This document shows, in pieces, positions 35,562 through 43,845 of a stretch of 64,000 nucleotides of DNA (within the stretch, counting starts at the first letter, position 1; each line of letters begins with the position of its first letter). Source of the DNA: Rs1 sp038900335 (GTDB lineage: Bacteria > Pseudomonadota > Gammaproteobacteria > Pseudomonadales > Balneatricaceae). Location: assembly GCA_038900335.1 (NCBI GenBank), contig JBBMRB010000006.1, positions 1 through 64,000 of the forward strand, given 5' to 3'. The position numbers and the translations under genes are program-made. The notes under the pieces are model-generated. The model had not been told where the DNA came from, did no database searches, and was given only the letters and a program-made list of their open reading frames with translations.

Positions 35562-36878
35562 TTAGCTAGCGCTCATTAGCGCTTCAATATCATTGACTGT
35601 TTTAGGAGCGCCTGCCGTCATTACTTGTACACCGTTATCCGTCACTAAAACATCGTCTTCTATACGAATGCCGATACCGCGCCATTTTTGCTCAACGTCC
35701 ATATTATCAGTACTGACATAAATACCAGGCTCAATAGTCATTGCCATTCCTGCCTGTAGCTCACGCCACTTGCCATCTACTTTATAGTTACCTACATCGT
35801 GCACATCCATGCCTAACCAATGCCCTAGTTTGTGCATAAAGAACTCTCGGTAGGCAAGTGCATCAATTAACTGATCAACCTCACCGTTAAGTAAGCCTAA
35901 CTCCACTAAACCTGCAGTAATCACTCGCACAGCGTGATCGTGAATATCATTAAAATTAGTACCGGGCCTAACCATCTCGATACATTCAATATTGGCTTTT
36001 AAGACAATTTCATACAATGCCTTTTGCTCGCCACTAAACTTGCCATTAACAGGGAAGGTACGAGTGATATCACCGGCATAGTACTGGTATTCTGCACCGG
36101 CATCAATCAGCACTAAATCAGCATCATTTAATGTTTTATTGTTATCGATGTAATGCAAAACACAGCCATTTTTGCCACCGCCAACAATACTTGGATAAGC
36201 CGCTTGCGCGCAGCCACTCATCGCAAAGTGATGCTGAATATGAGCATCTAATTGATACTCCATGACACCAGGTTTACACTCGCTCATTGCGCGCACATGG
36301 GCCGCGGCTGATATCTCGCTCGCCAGCGCCATTAGCTGCTGCTCTTTTGCCGATTTAATTAAGCGCATCTCATCAGTGTAATCATCCAACTGTTTTATAG
36401 TCGATGGGGTGATAACACCTGCTCGACTTTTTTTGCGCATAGCACTGAGCCATCGATGAATTTTTTTATGTAAACCTGCTTTGCCTTGACTGTAATATAG
36501 GTTTTCTAAGCCATCGAGAAGCTCAACCATAGTGTCATCTAACAGCTCGTTTGAGTAGCCAAAATCTACTTGGTAGTTAGCCAGTAAGCCCTGCTCACCC
36601 GTGCGGTAGCCAAACCATATTTCCATATCTTTATCGCGCGGCTGACAAAACATATGATACTCAATTTTGCCCGCTACTTTTTTAAGTAGCAATAACGCAT
36701 TGGGTTCATTAAAACCGCTAAAATAGAAAAAATTACTGTCTTGGCGAAAAAGATAATCGACATCACTGTTACGTGCAGCCAATGTAGAGGACTCTATGAT
36801 GACGCCGCTGTTATCCTCAAGTTGTGATAACAATGTCTGTCTGCGCTTGGCAAATTCTGCTTGATCGATACTAATCAC
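35562..36878 (-). CDS. pepP: Xaa-Pro aminopeptidase (aminopeptidase P)
   Basis: The 438-residue M24 metallopeptidase releases N-terminal residues before proline. It has the N-terminal creatinase-like domain (NSDVDYLFRQDSNFFYFSGFNEP) and pita-bread metal ligands in LIDAGAEYQYYAGDITRTFPVNG, HKLGHWLGMDVHD, TIEPGIYV and RIEDDVLV. Matches E. coli PepP (441). The start codon is GTG at 36878 with GGCGAG upstream; no other start is near. It opens the ubiH-ubiI operon, 130 bp after ygfB. Confidence 0.94.
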   Translation of the reverse strand: MISIDQAEFAKRRQTLLSQLEDNSGVIIESSTLAARNSDVDYLFRQDSNFFYFSGFNEPNALLLLKKVAGKIEYHMFCQPRDKDMEIWFGYRTGEQGLLANYQVDFGYSNELLDDTMVELLDGLENLYYSQGKAGLHKKIHRWLSAMRKKSRAGVITPSTIKQLDDYTDEMRLIKSAKEQQLMALASEISAAAHVRAMSECKPGVMEYQLDAHIQHHFAMSGCAQAAYPSIVGGGKNGCVLHYIDNNKTLNDADLVLIDAGAEYQYYAGDITRTFPVNGKFSGEQKALYEIVLKANIECIEMVRPGTNFNDIHDHAVRVITAGLVELGLLNGEVDQLIDALAYREFFMHKLGHWLGMDVHDVGNYKVDGKWRELQAGMAMTIEPGIYVSTDNMDVEQKWRGIGIRIEDDVLVTDNGVQVMTAGAPKTVNDIEALMSAS

Positions 36879-37008
36879 TCTCGCCTACCTTATATAATTT
36901 AATATTTACCGGCTCATTAATAACTTATGCTATCAGTCGCTGCATGCGCTACTTTAAGTTAACAGCGACCCGCTATGATCTATAAAAAATCTAGAGTGCC
37001 TGTGTTTA

Positions 37009-37608
37009 TTAATGAATTGTCGGGCTTTCACTCTCAGCTACAGCCTCTGTCATTTGGTTACACTCTGTAAAGATATAAAGAGCGCCCATGCGCACATATT
37101 CACTAAGCTCAAAGAAGTTAGTTTCGCTCTCTTCATCCTCTTCTAAATCGACACTGGCAACTTGCGATATCTGCGCTAAATCATTAAGCATTTCTTTAGC
37201 ATCAGTGCCCAAGCTTTTATCGCTGTGCTTACCTTGCGTTCCAAACCCTGCTAAAAAGCCTTGTACCCACTGCCCTAACGCCTCAACACGTTGGTTAATC
37301 TCATAGTCATCATCTGGCAATAACATATCAATGCTCATCTCGATGCTCTCAAACTGCCCTAAACTCTGCTGATAAAGACCGACTAAGCCAACCTTACTTG
37401 TCTCATTGCTGAATGTGTCTATATCGAGGAAGTCATGCGCCATTTGCAACCAAAGATCATGGCTCAAACGTGCGCCACTAGCGAGCTGCCCGCAGACAAG
37501 ACCATGTAACTCAGCTGGTGAAACCATGACTACTTTCTCGCTAACTAATAAGTTAGCTATATCTTCAAAACTAATTTTCTCAAGGTTGATCGCGGTGCTA
37601 TCACTCAT
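37009..37608 (-). CDS. ygfB: UPF0149 (YgfB/YecA-like) family protein
   Basis: The 199-residue protein has the YgfB pattern: SPAELHGLVCGQLASG, LPDDDYEINQRVEALGQWVQGFLAGFG and a terminal EYVRMGALYIFTECN. Family members are small helical proteins; Pseudomonas YgfB has been linked to regulation of cell-wall recycling and resistance genes. It is read just upstream of pepP-ubiH-ubiI in the conserved order. It starts with ATG at 37608, divergent from the ZapB-like gene. Confidence 0.9.
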   Translation of the reverse strand: MSDSTAINLEKISFEDIANLLVSEKVVMVSPAELHGLVCGQLASGARLSHDLWLQMAHDFLDIDTFSNETSKVGLVGLYQQSLGQFESIEMSIDMLLPDDDYEINQRVEALGQWVQGFLAGFGTQGKHSDKSLGTDAKEMLNDLAQISQVASVDLEEDEESETNFFELSEYVRMGALYIFTECNQMTEAVAESESPTIH

Positions 37609-37901
37609 AATAATCCAATTATTAAGCCTAAGTAGGCTGTTGTACGCTATTCTAATTCAATTGACACTTAACGTATATTTACTAGTAAATGGTAACCTAA
37701 CTCAAATAAATGTAAGCTGTTTTTTTACATTCAAAGTCAGTCAATGCATTCCCATTGATTAATCCTAGCATTATACTTAATTAATATTTGAAAAGCTTAG
37801 ATAACACCGACAAAATTTTACTCTAAGCTTTGTAACATATTTTTGTACCTTTTTATAAGGGTACTTAATCACTGAACAACAACCGCCGGTTTGGAATAAT
37901 A

Positions 37902-38237
37902 ATGACTGATTCATATTTAACGCAGTTAGAAGTAAAGATAGAACAGCTTCTTACACATTGTGATAGTTTGGAAAAAGCGAACAGCCAAATGCGCTTGCAA
38001 CTAAACAACACTCATCAGACAGAACAAGAAAACCGCACGCAACACCAACAATTGATTTCTCAAAATGAACAGCTCGAGCAAGATTTACAGACATTGATCG
38101 CCAGGGAAGAAAGAGCGAGGATATCTGAGCAACAAGCTTTATATGAAAAAGCCAATCTAGTGCAATTAAATGACCAAACTAAAAACCAGATCTCAAAAAT
38201 GATTAGTAGATTAAAAACGCTGGAGCAAAACGCATGA
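37902..38237 (+). CDS. Short coiled-coil protein, ZapB-like (TIGR02449 type)
   Basis: The 111-residue protein is almost wholly coiled coil, with heptad leucines through LEVKIEQLLTHCDSLEKANSQMRLQLNN...QNEQLEQDLQTLIAREERARISEQQ...KISRLKTLEQ. It overlaps zapA by 4 bp (ATGA), so it is translationally coupled. In many gammaproteobacteria this small protein sits with zapA and 6S RNA and is assumed to act in the Z-ring. The ZapB role is inference from position and structure. Confidence 0.75.
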   Translation: MTDSYLTQLEVKIEQLLTHCDSLEKANSQMRLQLNNTHQTEQENRTQHQQLISQNEQLEQDLQTLIAREERARISEQQALYEKANLVQLNDQTKNQISKMISRLKTLEQNA

Positions 38238-38527
38238 ATAAGAATATCACTATCAAATTATTGGAAAAGGAATTTGTTATCGGCTGCCCAGCAGATAAAG
38301 AAGCAGAACTACTCGCATCGGCGAATCACTTAAATGAAAAAATGCTAGAAATAAGAGCCAGCGGTAAAACTCTAGGTATGGAGCGTGTTGCTGTCATGGC
38401 CGCGTTAAATATCAGCAATGAATTTCTGTCTAGCCAAAAAGAGCAAAGAGCTAAAATGGAAGACACTATGCTGCGCTTATCTGAAAAAATAGATAAATCA
38501 CTAACAGCAAACGCTAAATCACAATAG
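38234..38527 (+). CDS. zapA: Cell division protein ZapA
   Basis: The 97-residue protein has the ZapA domain: VTIKLLEKEFVIGCPADKEAELLASANHLNEKMLEIR then the coiled coil RVAVMAALNISNEFLSSQKEQ. It binds FtsZ and bundles filaments at the Z-ring. Length matches E. coli ZapA (109). It overlaps the coiled-coil gene and is followed by the 6S RNA gene, the conserved zapA-ssrS-ygfA order. Confidence 0.93.
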   Translation: MNKNITIKLLEKEFVIGCPADKEAELLASANHLNEKMLEIRASGKTLGMERVAVMAALNISNEFLSSQKEQRAKMEDTMLRLSEKIDKSLTANAKSQ

Positions 38528-38905
38528 TGACTACTGACAATTACTAGCCCACACGCTTTATGGGTTAGTAGTTAATGATCAACCTGTTTTTATACTAATC
38601 TACAGGGTTTATAACAATAATGCAGCGCAATATAGTTTGTTATATTAGCTGGAACAATTAATCTTCGATTACTTGAATAACCGCTTAATTTTCAATATAA
38701 ACCCCAAGCCTTTACTCTAACGATACCTGCTCATTTATCTATCCGCTCGTTCAAGCTAACTATTTAATAACGATAACATTATTGGTTAATACATTTTTGT
38801 TTAGTAAATAAACAATACTGATCATAGCTTAATCAGATTGACTATTTTTTATCGTTAACTGGCAATATTAGTTATTTTTCTCTGTAAAAAGAGTATAATT
38901 ATTCT
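38528..38905. other. Spacer between zapA and 6S RNA, holding a hairpin and the 6S promoter
   Basis: TACTAGCCCA (38542-38551) pairs with TGGGTTAGTA (38561-38570) with one G-U, 14 bp after zapA; this is a candidate terminator without a U-tract. The rest is AT-rich. TATAAT at 38894-38899 is the -10 box of 6S RNA; its -35 region (GTTATT, 38871-38876) is poor. No ORF is credible. Confidence 0.6.
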
Positions 38906-39080
38906 ATCCCTGGGGTGTTCGATCGTTGGCGTAATTCCTCGAGCCGATTCTTCCCAACATGGGTGCTGTTTGTGATTATTGTGTGCATGTCCGTTTACGG
39001 AAAGCCTAATGTAATTCAGTAGCTCCCTCCTTGAACCTTCCGGTTCAGGACCAAAGTCAATACCGGCACTTTTGGGGACC
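38906..39080 (+). ncRNA. ssrS: 6S RNA
   Basis: About 175 nt lies between zapA and ygfA, the conserved 6S locus. CCTGGGGTGTTCG at the 5' end, GAGCCGATTC after it, the CCTTGAACCTTCCGGTTCAGGA hairpin and GGCACTTTTGGGGA at the 3' end mirror known 6S RNAs. The ends pair: TCCCTGGG...GTG with CAC...GGGGA through G-U pairs and one bulge. 6S RNA binds the sigma70 holoenzyme and represses transcription in stationary phase. Ends are estimated from the -10 box and the closing stem. Confidence 0.9.
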
Positions 39081-39278
39081 CTTTATCTACTTTAGCAGCA
39101 CCAATCCCTCTGACATTCCTCTACCTATAAAACTGATACCCCCTAAAGCCACAATGCAGACAACACCGTGCTCAGTATTGCGAATTCTGATAAAAACACT
39201 ATGATTAGTTTTTAGATAATAAAGACACCGCTGTTTGCGCTAAAAAGCAATAGGTGTGGTTATAAGTATGGATATCAG

Positions 39279-39884
39279 ATGAAAGAAACATTGATTAATA
39301 AGCAGCTACTGCGCATCAAAATGCGCAGAGAGAGACAAAACTTATCAACGCAGCAACAGCAACTAGCAAGTGAAAATCTATTAAAAAATCTACACTTACT
39401 TAGCTCGTTTAATGAATCCCAACACATTGCGATGTATTTAGCTGCAGATGGCGAAATAGATCCATTACATATAATTGATTACTGCTGGGCACATGGCAAA
39501 GCGGTGTACTTACCCGTTTTAGACCCCGATAAGCACAACCAGTTACTGTTTGTACACTACACGGCTGACACCAAAATGGGCGTCAACAAATACCAGATTG
39601 CGGAGCCTAGCGCACCATATCAGCAGGTTAAGCCGGCACAGGAGCTTGATCTAGTACTTTTCCCGCTCGTGGCCTTCAATCAACAAGGACATCGCATGGG
39701 TATGGGCGGCGGTTATTACGATAGAAGCTTTGAATTTAAACACAGTGATACAAACACTAAAAGCAGCAAGCCTATGCTAGTGGGTTTAGCTCACGAAATA
39801 CAAAAAGTAGAGAATTTAGCAATAGAGAGCTGGGATATTGCGCTGAGCAATATCATTACCGACCAAGCTATCTATACAGCTTAA
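39279..39884 (+). CDS. ygfA: 5-formyltetrahydrofolate cyclo-ligase
   Basis: The 201-residue protein has MRRERQNLSTQQQ at the N-terminus and the family signature GHRMGMGGGYYDRSFEF near residues 146-162. It converts 5-formyl-THF to 5,10-methenyl-THF using ATP. It lies downstream of 6S RNA, as in E. coli ssrS-ygfA, and may be processed from the same transcript. Length matches E. coli (182) with a slightly longer body. Confidence 0.92.
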   Translation: MKETLINKQLLRIKMRRERQNLSTQQQQLASENLLKNLHLLSSFNESQHIAMYLAADGEIDPLHIIDYCWAHGKAVYLPVLDPDKHNQLLFVHYTADTKMGVNKYQIAEPSAPYQQVKPAQELDLVLFPLVAFNQQGHRMGMGGGYYDRSFEFKHSDTNTKSSKPMLVGLAHEIQKVENLAIESWDIALSNIITDQAIYTA

Positions 39885-39927
39885 ACTGAAACCGATTTCA
39901 GTTAAAATGACTTTAACTGAAATCGAT
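39884..39927. terminator. Bidirectional terminator-like hairpin between ygfA and the VOC gene
   Basis: ACCGATTTCAGTTA (39891-39904) pairs with TAACTGAAATCGAT (39914-39927) at 13 of 14 positions around a 9-nt loop. A third copy of the arm (AACTGAA at 39884-39890) can pair with TTTCAGTT instead, so two alternative hairpins exist. It lies directly after the ygfA stop and before the convergent gene. No strong U-tract. Confidence 0.55.
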
Positions 39928-39940
39928 TATTCAAACATAG

Positions 39941-40357
39941 TTAGCTTGCGATAAACTCTACTCTTAAACCGCCCGGTATAATACACATCATATGACGCAT
40001 AGGGCTATCACCTAAAGGTATCGGTGCGAATTCAATGTCAACATTGTCTAGTGATTGGAAAGTATTATTTAACTGATCTAGTGCTTCATGGCTTCTAACA
40101 TTTAGCGCAACATGATGTAGCCCTGCATTCTTGTTGCGATCAAAGCTCACCACATCTGCTGTTTGATCAAGCTGCCAAAGCGTCAACATCGTCGTGCCAT
40201 CTGAGACAAAAATAGCCGGATAACCCGCGACCTCGCCAACTTGCTTATAGCCGAGCACATCTATAAAAAAGGCACTAGTTTTAGTGATATCTAACACACT
40301 AAGACCTAAGTGATGGATACCTGCGGTCATTGGCTCTAATGGGGTGACAATTGACAT
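39941..40357 (-). CDS. VOC family protein (glyoxalase/dioxygenase-like)
   Basis: The 138-residue protein has one vicinal-oxygen-chelate domain: HHLGLSVLDITKTSAFFIDVLGYK, LHHVALNVRSHEALDQL, and a final LRVEFIAS with the metal-binding Glu. H15-type and H/E residues are in place for metal binding. The reaction is unknown. It is divergent from a TetR regulator with a pair of operators between them, so it is a likely regulated target. Confidence 0.85.
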   Translation of the reverse strand: MSIVTPLEPMTAGIHHLGLSVLDITKTSAFFIDVLGYKQVGEVAGYPAIFVSDGTTMLTLWQLDQTADVVSFDRNKNAGLHHVALNVRSHEALDQLNNTFQSLDNVDIEFAPIPLGDSPMRHMMCIIPGGLRVEFIAS

Positions 40358-40396
40358 AATAACTTATCCTCTAAGGTAATAGCTTACAACGCTATA

Positions 40397-40412
40397 TGAA
40401 CAGATCTGTTCA
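40397..40412. promoter_or_regulatory. Operator 1 of the VOC/TetR divergon (perfect 16-bp palindrome)
   Basis: TGAACAGATCTGTTCA is a perfect palindrome centred at 40404.5. It shares its core AACAGATCTGTT with the second site at 40428-40443. Position between the divergent VOC and TetR genes makes TetR binding the simplest reading. Confidence 0.75.
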
Positions 40413-40427
40413 CTTTAATGATAATAG

Positions 40428-40443
40428 TAAACAGATCTGTTCA
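40428..40443. promoter_or_regulatory. Operator 2 of the VOC/TetR divergon
   Basis: TAAACAGATCTGTTCA matches operator 1 at 15 of 16 positions, with a perfect 12-bp core AACAGATCTGTT (40430-40441). Centres are 31 bp apart, about three helical turns, so two dimers would sit on the same DNA face. Confidence 0.75.
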
Positions 40444-40496
40444 TGTCAACTAGATTACATTATTATAAACAAACTATTTATTAACAGAGTTTTGAT

Positions 40497-41054
40497 ATGC
40501 GAGCACAACCAAGGAAAGAGCACCTGCTAGATACAGCATTTGATCTGTTCAATCAACACGGTTACCACGCAACAGGGATTGACCTGATATTAGAAAAATC
40601 CAAAGTGTCTAAAGCGACGATGTATAAACATTTTCGCAGTAAGGATGAGCTAGTTATGGCGGTATTAAAACGTCGCCACAATCAAGTACTGCAACAAATA
40701 ACAACCTCTTTAGACAACGCAGACGCTAGTGCACAGCAGCCAGTATTAGCTATCTTTGATATGCTTTTTAACTGGTTTCAATCTGATGACTTTTACGGTT
40801 GTAACTTCATCAAAGCAACGGGTGAGTTTTTAAATCAACATGAAGTACATCAATTTGCAGTGGCACATAAACAGCAGATACGAGATCTTATTTTTCAATA
40901 CATTCAGCAAAATGATAGCTATTTAAAAGCGAAACAAGCTGACACCCTATCGCTTTTAGTCAATGGCGCTATTATTAATGCGCAATTATCTAATAGTGCA
41001 ACACCAGCGATTGATGCCAAGAACATAGCGCAGCTTGTATTGCAGCACGACTAA
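40497..41054 (+). CDS. TetR/AcrR family regulator
   Basis: The 185-residue protein has the TetR HTH: KEHLLDTAFDLFNQHGYHATGIDLILEKSKVSKATMYKHFRSKDELVMAVL. The ligand domain carries WFQSDDFYGCNFIKATGEF, a pattern of the YezE-like branch. It is divergent from the VOC gene over 139 bp containing two near-identical palindromes, so it probably represses both genes and is released by an unknown inducer. Confidence 0.9.
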   Translation: MRAQPRKEHLLDTAFDLFNQHGYHATGIDLILEKSKVSKATMYKHFRSKDELVMAVLKRRHNQVLQQITTSLDNADASAQQPVLAIFDMLFNWFQSDDFYGCNFIKATGEFLNQHEVHQFAVAHKQQIRDLIFQYIQQNDSYLKAKQADTLSLLVNGAIINAQLSNSATPAIDAKNIAQLVLQHD

Positions 41055-41272
41055 AAATGCACTTTATTAGCTAATAATCGTTGTAGGTCAATTTCTTAAA
41101 CTAGTTATTAGCAAGCGATTATCTGCTTATATAGCGTTAATACTTTAAAACAATCTAGCAAAGCGGCTTATTTAAAGGCAGTATAAGGGTAACCTCATTA
41201 AGCGAGCATAGCCACAAGCGCGAAACACTGTGCCACGTACACCCCTAAGTTCATTAGCTTTAAGGATTAATT

Positions 41273-41791
41273 ATGAATACGAATTTTGTCATCTCTTTTT
41301 CTGCTCAAGATAAACCCGGTATTGTTGAGCAATTATCAAACACTATTTCAGGCAACCATGGCAACTGGTTAGAATCTGCTATGTCGCATTTAGCGGGACG
41401 CTTTGTCGGTATTGTTGTCATTGCAATATCAGCAACTAATTACGATAAATTAAATAGTGCATTAACTGCTTTATCTAACGATGACTTCATTATTTCTATT
41501 AAAGCGATAGAAGATGATGCAGGCGATGATATTGAGAGAAAGTCACTAGAAATCGAATTAACGGGACATGACAGACCCGGTATTGTCAGTGAAGTATCTA
41601 GCGTACTAAACAAGTACAACGCCAATGTTGAAGACCTCAGTACGTACTTAGTATCAGGTTCTATGTCTGCTGAAATTATATTTAAAGCGGATATCGTAGC
41701 AAGTATTGCCGATGATACGAATTTAGATGATTTACAGGAGGCGATTGAATCAATTGCCGATGATTTAATGGTCGATCTACATATAGATTAA
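41273..41791 (+). CDS. GcvR-like protein with two ACT domains
   Basis: The 172-residue protein carries two tandem ACT domains: the first begins FVISFSAQDKPGIVEQLSNTISGNHGNWLESAMSHLAGRFVGIVVI and the second LEIELTGHDRPGIVSEVSSVLNKYNANVEDLST. This is the layout of GcvR, which modulates GcvA at the glycine cleavage operon in enteric bacteria. No gcv genes are in the window, so the target is open. It is a lone gene with a hairpin after it. Confidence 0.8.
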   Translation: MNTNFVISFSAQDKPGIVEQLSNTISGNHGNWLESAMSHLAGRFVGIVVIAISATNYDKLNSALTALSNDDFIISIKAIEDDAGDDIERKSLEIELTGHDRPGIVSEVSSVLNKYNANVEDLSTYLVSGSMSAEIIFKADIVASIADDTNLDDLQEAIESIADDLMVDLHID

Positions 41792-41800
41792 CTAATGACT

Positions 41801-41827
41801 GGCCTGTGTTTTCATTAGAGACAGGCC
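41801..41827. terminator. Hairpin between convergent gcvR-like and binding-protein genes
   Basis: GGCCTGT (41801-41807) pairs with ACAGGCC (41821-41827) around a 13-nt loop, 10 bp after the gcvR-like stop. No strong U-tract follows on either strand, so it is a probable bidirectional terminator only. Confidence 0.5.
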
Positions 41828-41853
41828 TTACAACCTTAATCGCTATCAAAAAA

Positions 41854-42609
41854 TCACTCACAACCCTCATTTGACAACAGCCTTTCATAGCCAGGCAACG
41901 CCCTAACCTTTGCTAATGCTTGATTATACTGATCTACAAGCTCAGGGTAGCTAGCAGATATATAGGTATGCATACTTAAGGAGCCTAGTAGCGAGCCCAC
42001 TCTTTTTATATCATCGTATTCAGGTGCGAACCTAGCAATAAGCAATGATGCTGATTTTGCATCCATCACCAGCAAGTCAGCGCGTCCCGCTTTAATAAAA
42101 CCAAAGGCTGAGCGCTCTGAGCTTAAAAAATTGATATCGTGATCATTTAAATACTTATGGATAAAACTGTAGCCCCTAGGCTGTGCCAGCTTATATTTTT
42201 TTAAGCTATCCCAGTCAGTGACCTGTTTTTCATCAGGATTGAGACCATAAGCATAAAAAGGTAATTCAACTATCGCTGTTTTCACTCTTAATGCACTTGG
42301 CACTAAAGCTTGAAACGCTGTCGAGCGACTAAAATCACCGTGAAGCGTACCCTGCTCCACATATTTGCGTAACCTCTTAGAAGGCACTGCTTTTAGGGTA
42401 ATCGTTTTACCCATTTGCTCGCCAATAGCAGCCGCTGTTTTTCTCATCAGGCAAATAGAATCACTGGCCTCAGCACCGACCCCCAACACGACTTGCCCCG
42501 CTTGCATTAACTTTTTAAATTCTGCAACGCTATCGCTATCAACAGCATTGGCGCGAGCATTAAAAAAAGACAGCAAGAAAACAAGAAAAATAAGCCTGTT
42601 ATTTACCAT
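41854..42609 (-). CDS. Periplasmic solute-binding-like protein (SBP family 3 type)
   Basis: The protein starts with a Sec signal peptide MVNNRLIFLVFLLSFFNARANA and continues with the two-lobed SBP_3 pattern (GQVVLGVGAEASDSICLMRKTAAAIGEQMGK, VEQGTLHGDFSRS, FGFIKAGRADLLVMD). ATG at 42609 is preferred over 42624 because AAGGAGG lies 4 bp upstream. No transporter permease is adjacent, so it may be a lone receptor or a family relative without transport. The ligand is unknown. Confidence 0.72.
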   Translation of the reverse strand: MVNNRLIFLVFLLSFFNARANAVDSDSVAEFKKLMQAGQVVLGVGAEASDSICLMRKTAAAIGEQMGKTITLKAVPSKRLRKYVEQGTLHGDFSRSTAFQALVPSALRVKTAIVELPFYAYGLNPDEKQVTDWDSLKKYKLAQPRGYSFIHKYLNDHDINFLSSERSAFGFIKAGRADLLVMDAKSASLLIARFAPEYDDIKRVGSLLGSLSMHTYISASYPELVDQYNQALAKVRALPGYERLLSNEGCE

Positions 42610-42674
42610 CGTGCCTCCTTGCACTGTCTTATTAACATTGCAATTATCTATTAATTAAGATCATTCAAATTGAG

Positions 42675-42944
42675 TTAGTCATGATTTGGTTTATCAGTAC
42701 TGTTTTTCGCTTGGTTCCAAGGGTTATCTAAATACTCTACGTATAACGCTTCGACTTTATCTCTTGCCCACTGAGTTGTGCGTAAAAATTTCAAACTTGA
42801 TTTAATACTGGGATCACTTTTAAAACAATTGATATTAATTTTAAAGCTAAGCTCTTCCCAGCCATAAACGTCTACTAATTCTTGTAATATATCAGCCAGT
42901 TTTTTGCCATGAAGCGGATTATTTGGCTGTTCTTTATTTTCCAT
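42675..42944 (-). CDS. VF530/DUF2132 family protein
   Basis: The small protein matches DUF2132 throughout: NPLHGKKLADILQELVDVYGWEELSFKININCFKSDPSIKSSLKFLRTTQWARDKVEALYVEYL. Family members are DNA-binding-like helical proteins of unknown role. ATG at 42944 gives 89 residues; GTG at 42953 would add three. It is divergent from the START lipoprotein gene. Confidence 0.85.
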   Translation of the reverse strand: MENKEQPNNPLHGKKLADILQELVDVYGWEELSFKININCFKSDPSIKSSLKFLRTTQWARDKVEALYVEYLDNPWNQAKNSTDKPNHD

Positions 42945-43083
42945 CAGGATCACTTTTTAAATTATTTTCAGCTCTACTGTAACAAATTTCCTATTATGGA
43001 GTCTGTAATTAAAGCGCTGAGGGCACATATAGTGCACACTAAGGTTATTGTTAATAGCGTATATCAAATACGCGGGATGCACT

Positions 43084-43767
43084 ATGAAATTTATAGCAAT
43101 TGTACTACTGCCTGCCTTAATATTAGCAGGGTGCTCTACATCAAACTCTACAGGTAATACCTCTGCAGCTTCGCCTGGCTTAGCTAATGCTGGCAATTCA
43201 GCTACTGATATTTTAGCTACACCTACAATTCAACAGCCTATACAAATCGTTGTGAAAGCGTACCCTAACAGTGATTACAAACAAGTGAATGCGAGTTTTT
43301 ATACCAATAAATCTAAAACTCAAGCTTTTAAAGTCATTTCAAATTTAGCTCTGACTAAACAGTGGTTTGATCGATTAGATAAGATTGAAACACTGGCGAT
43401 ACGTACTAATAACGATTTTGTTATACGCTCTATCATCACTAGCCCGTGGCCTTTTAAAGATCGCGAACTGATCAGCTGCGTACACACTCAGTTTAAAGAA
43501 GACATAATCACTATCGACATTAGCAACTGCTCATTTGAGCAACCTATCAATCAACGCTTGGTACGCGTTGAGCACGCTCAATCAAACTGGAAAATACAAC
43601 AACTAGACAATAATTTGGTGAAAATAAATTACCAGGCATGGATTGATCCAGCAGGTAATGTACCGTCTAAGTTCTTCAATTTATCACTTGTTCACAGTAC
43701 CCGACAATCAATGCAGGCTTTACAACAAATATTACAGAGCAACGAGCAAAGTGACTCATATTATTAG
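43084..43767 (+). CDS. START-domain lipoprotein
   Basis: The protein has a lipoprotein signal peptide with lipobox LILAGC (lipidated Cys at residue 16), a Ser/Thr/Ala linker, then a START/SRPBCC-type domain: FYTNKSKTQAFKVISNLALTKQWFDRLDKIETLAIRTNNDFVIRSIITSPWPFKDRELIS and VNYQAWIDPAGNVPSKFFN-like end. It probably binds a hydrophobic ligand at the outer membrane. ATG at 43084 (228 residues) is chosen because GGGATG precedes it and the lipobox follows at the right distance; the frame to 43048 adds twelve residues. Confidence 0.8.
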   Translation: MKFIAIVLLPALILAGCSTSNSTGNTSAASPGLANAGNSATDILATPTIQQPIQIVVKAYPNSDYKQVNASFYTNKSKTQAFKVISNLALTKQWFDRLDKIETLAIRTNNDFVIRSIITSPWPFKDRELISCVHTQFKEDIITIDISNCSFEQPINQRLVRVEHAQSNWKIQQLDNNLVKINYQAWIDPAGNVPSKFFNLSLVHSTRQSMQALQQILQSNEQSDSYY

Positions 43768-43803
43768 TCAATATAATAATGATAATGCGGATGACAATAC
43801 AGC

Positions 43804-43830
43804 TAACTCAGCACTTAATGTGCTGAGTTA
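43804..43830. terminator. Bidirectional terminator between the START lipoprotein gene and argH
   Basis: TAACTCAGCAC (43804-43814) and GTGCTGAGTTA (43820-43830) are perfect 11-bp arms around TTAAT, between convergent genes. The U-tract is weak on both strands. Confidence 0.6.
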
Positions 43831-43845
43831 TTGCGCTATTGAAAA

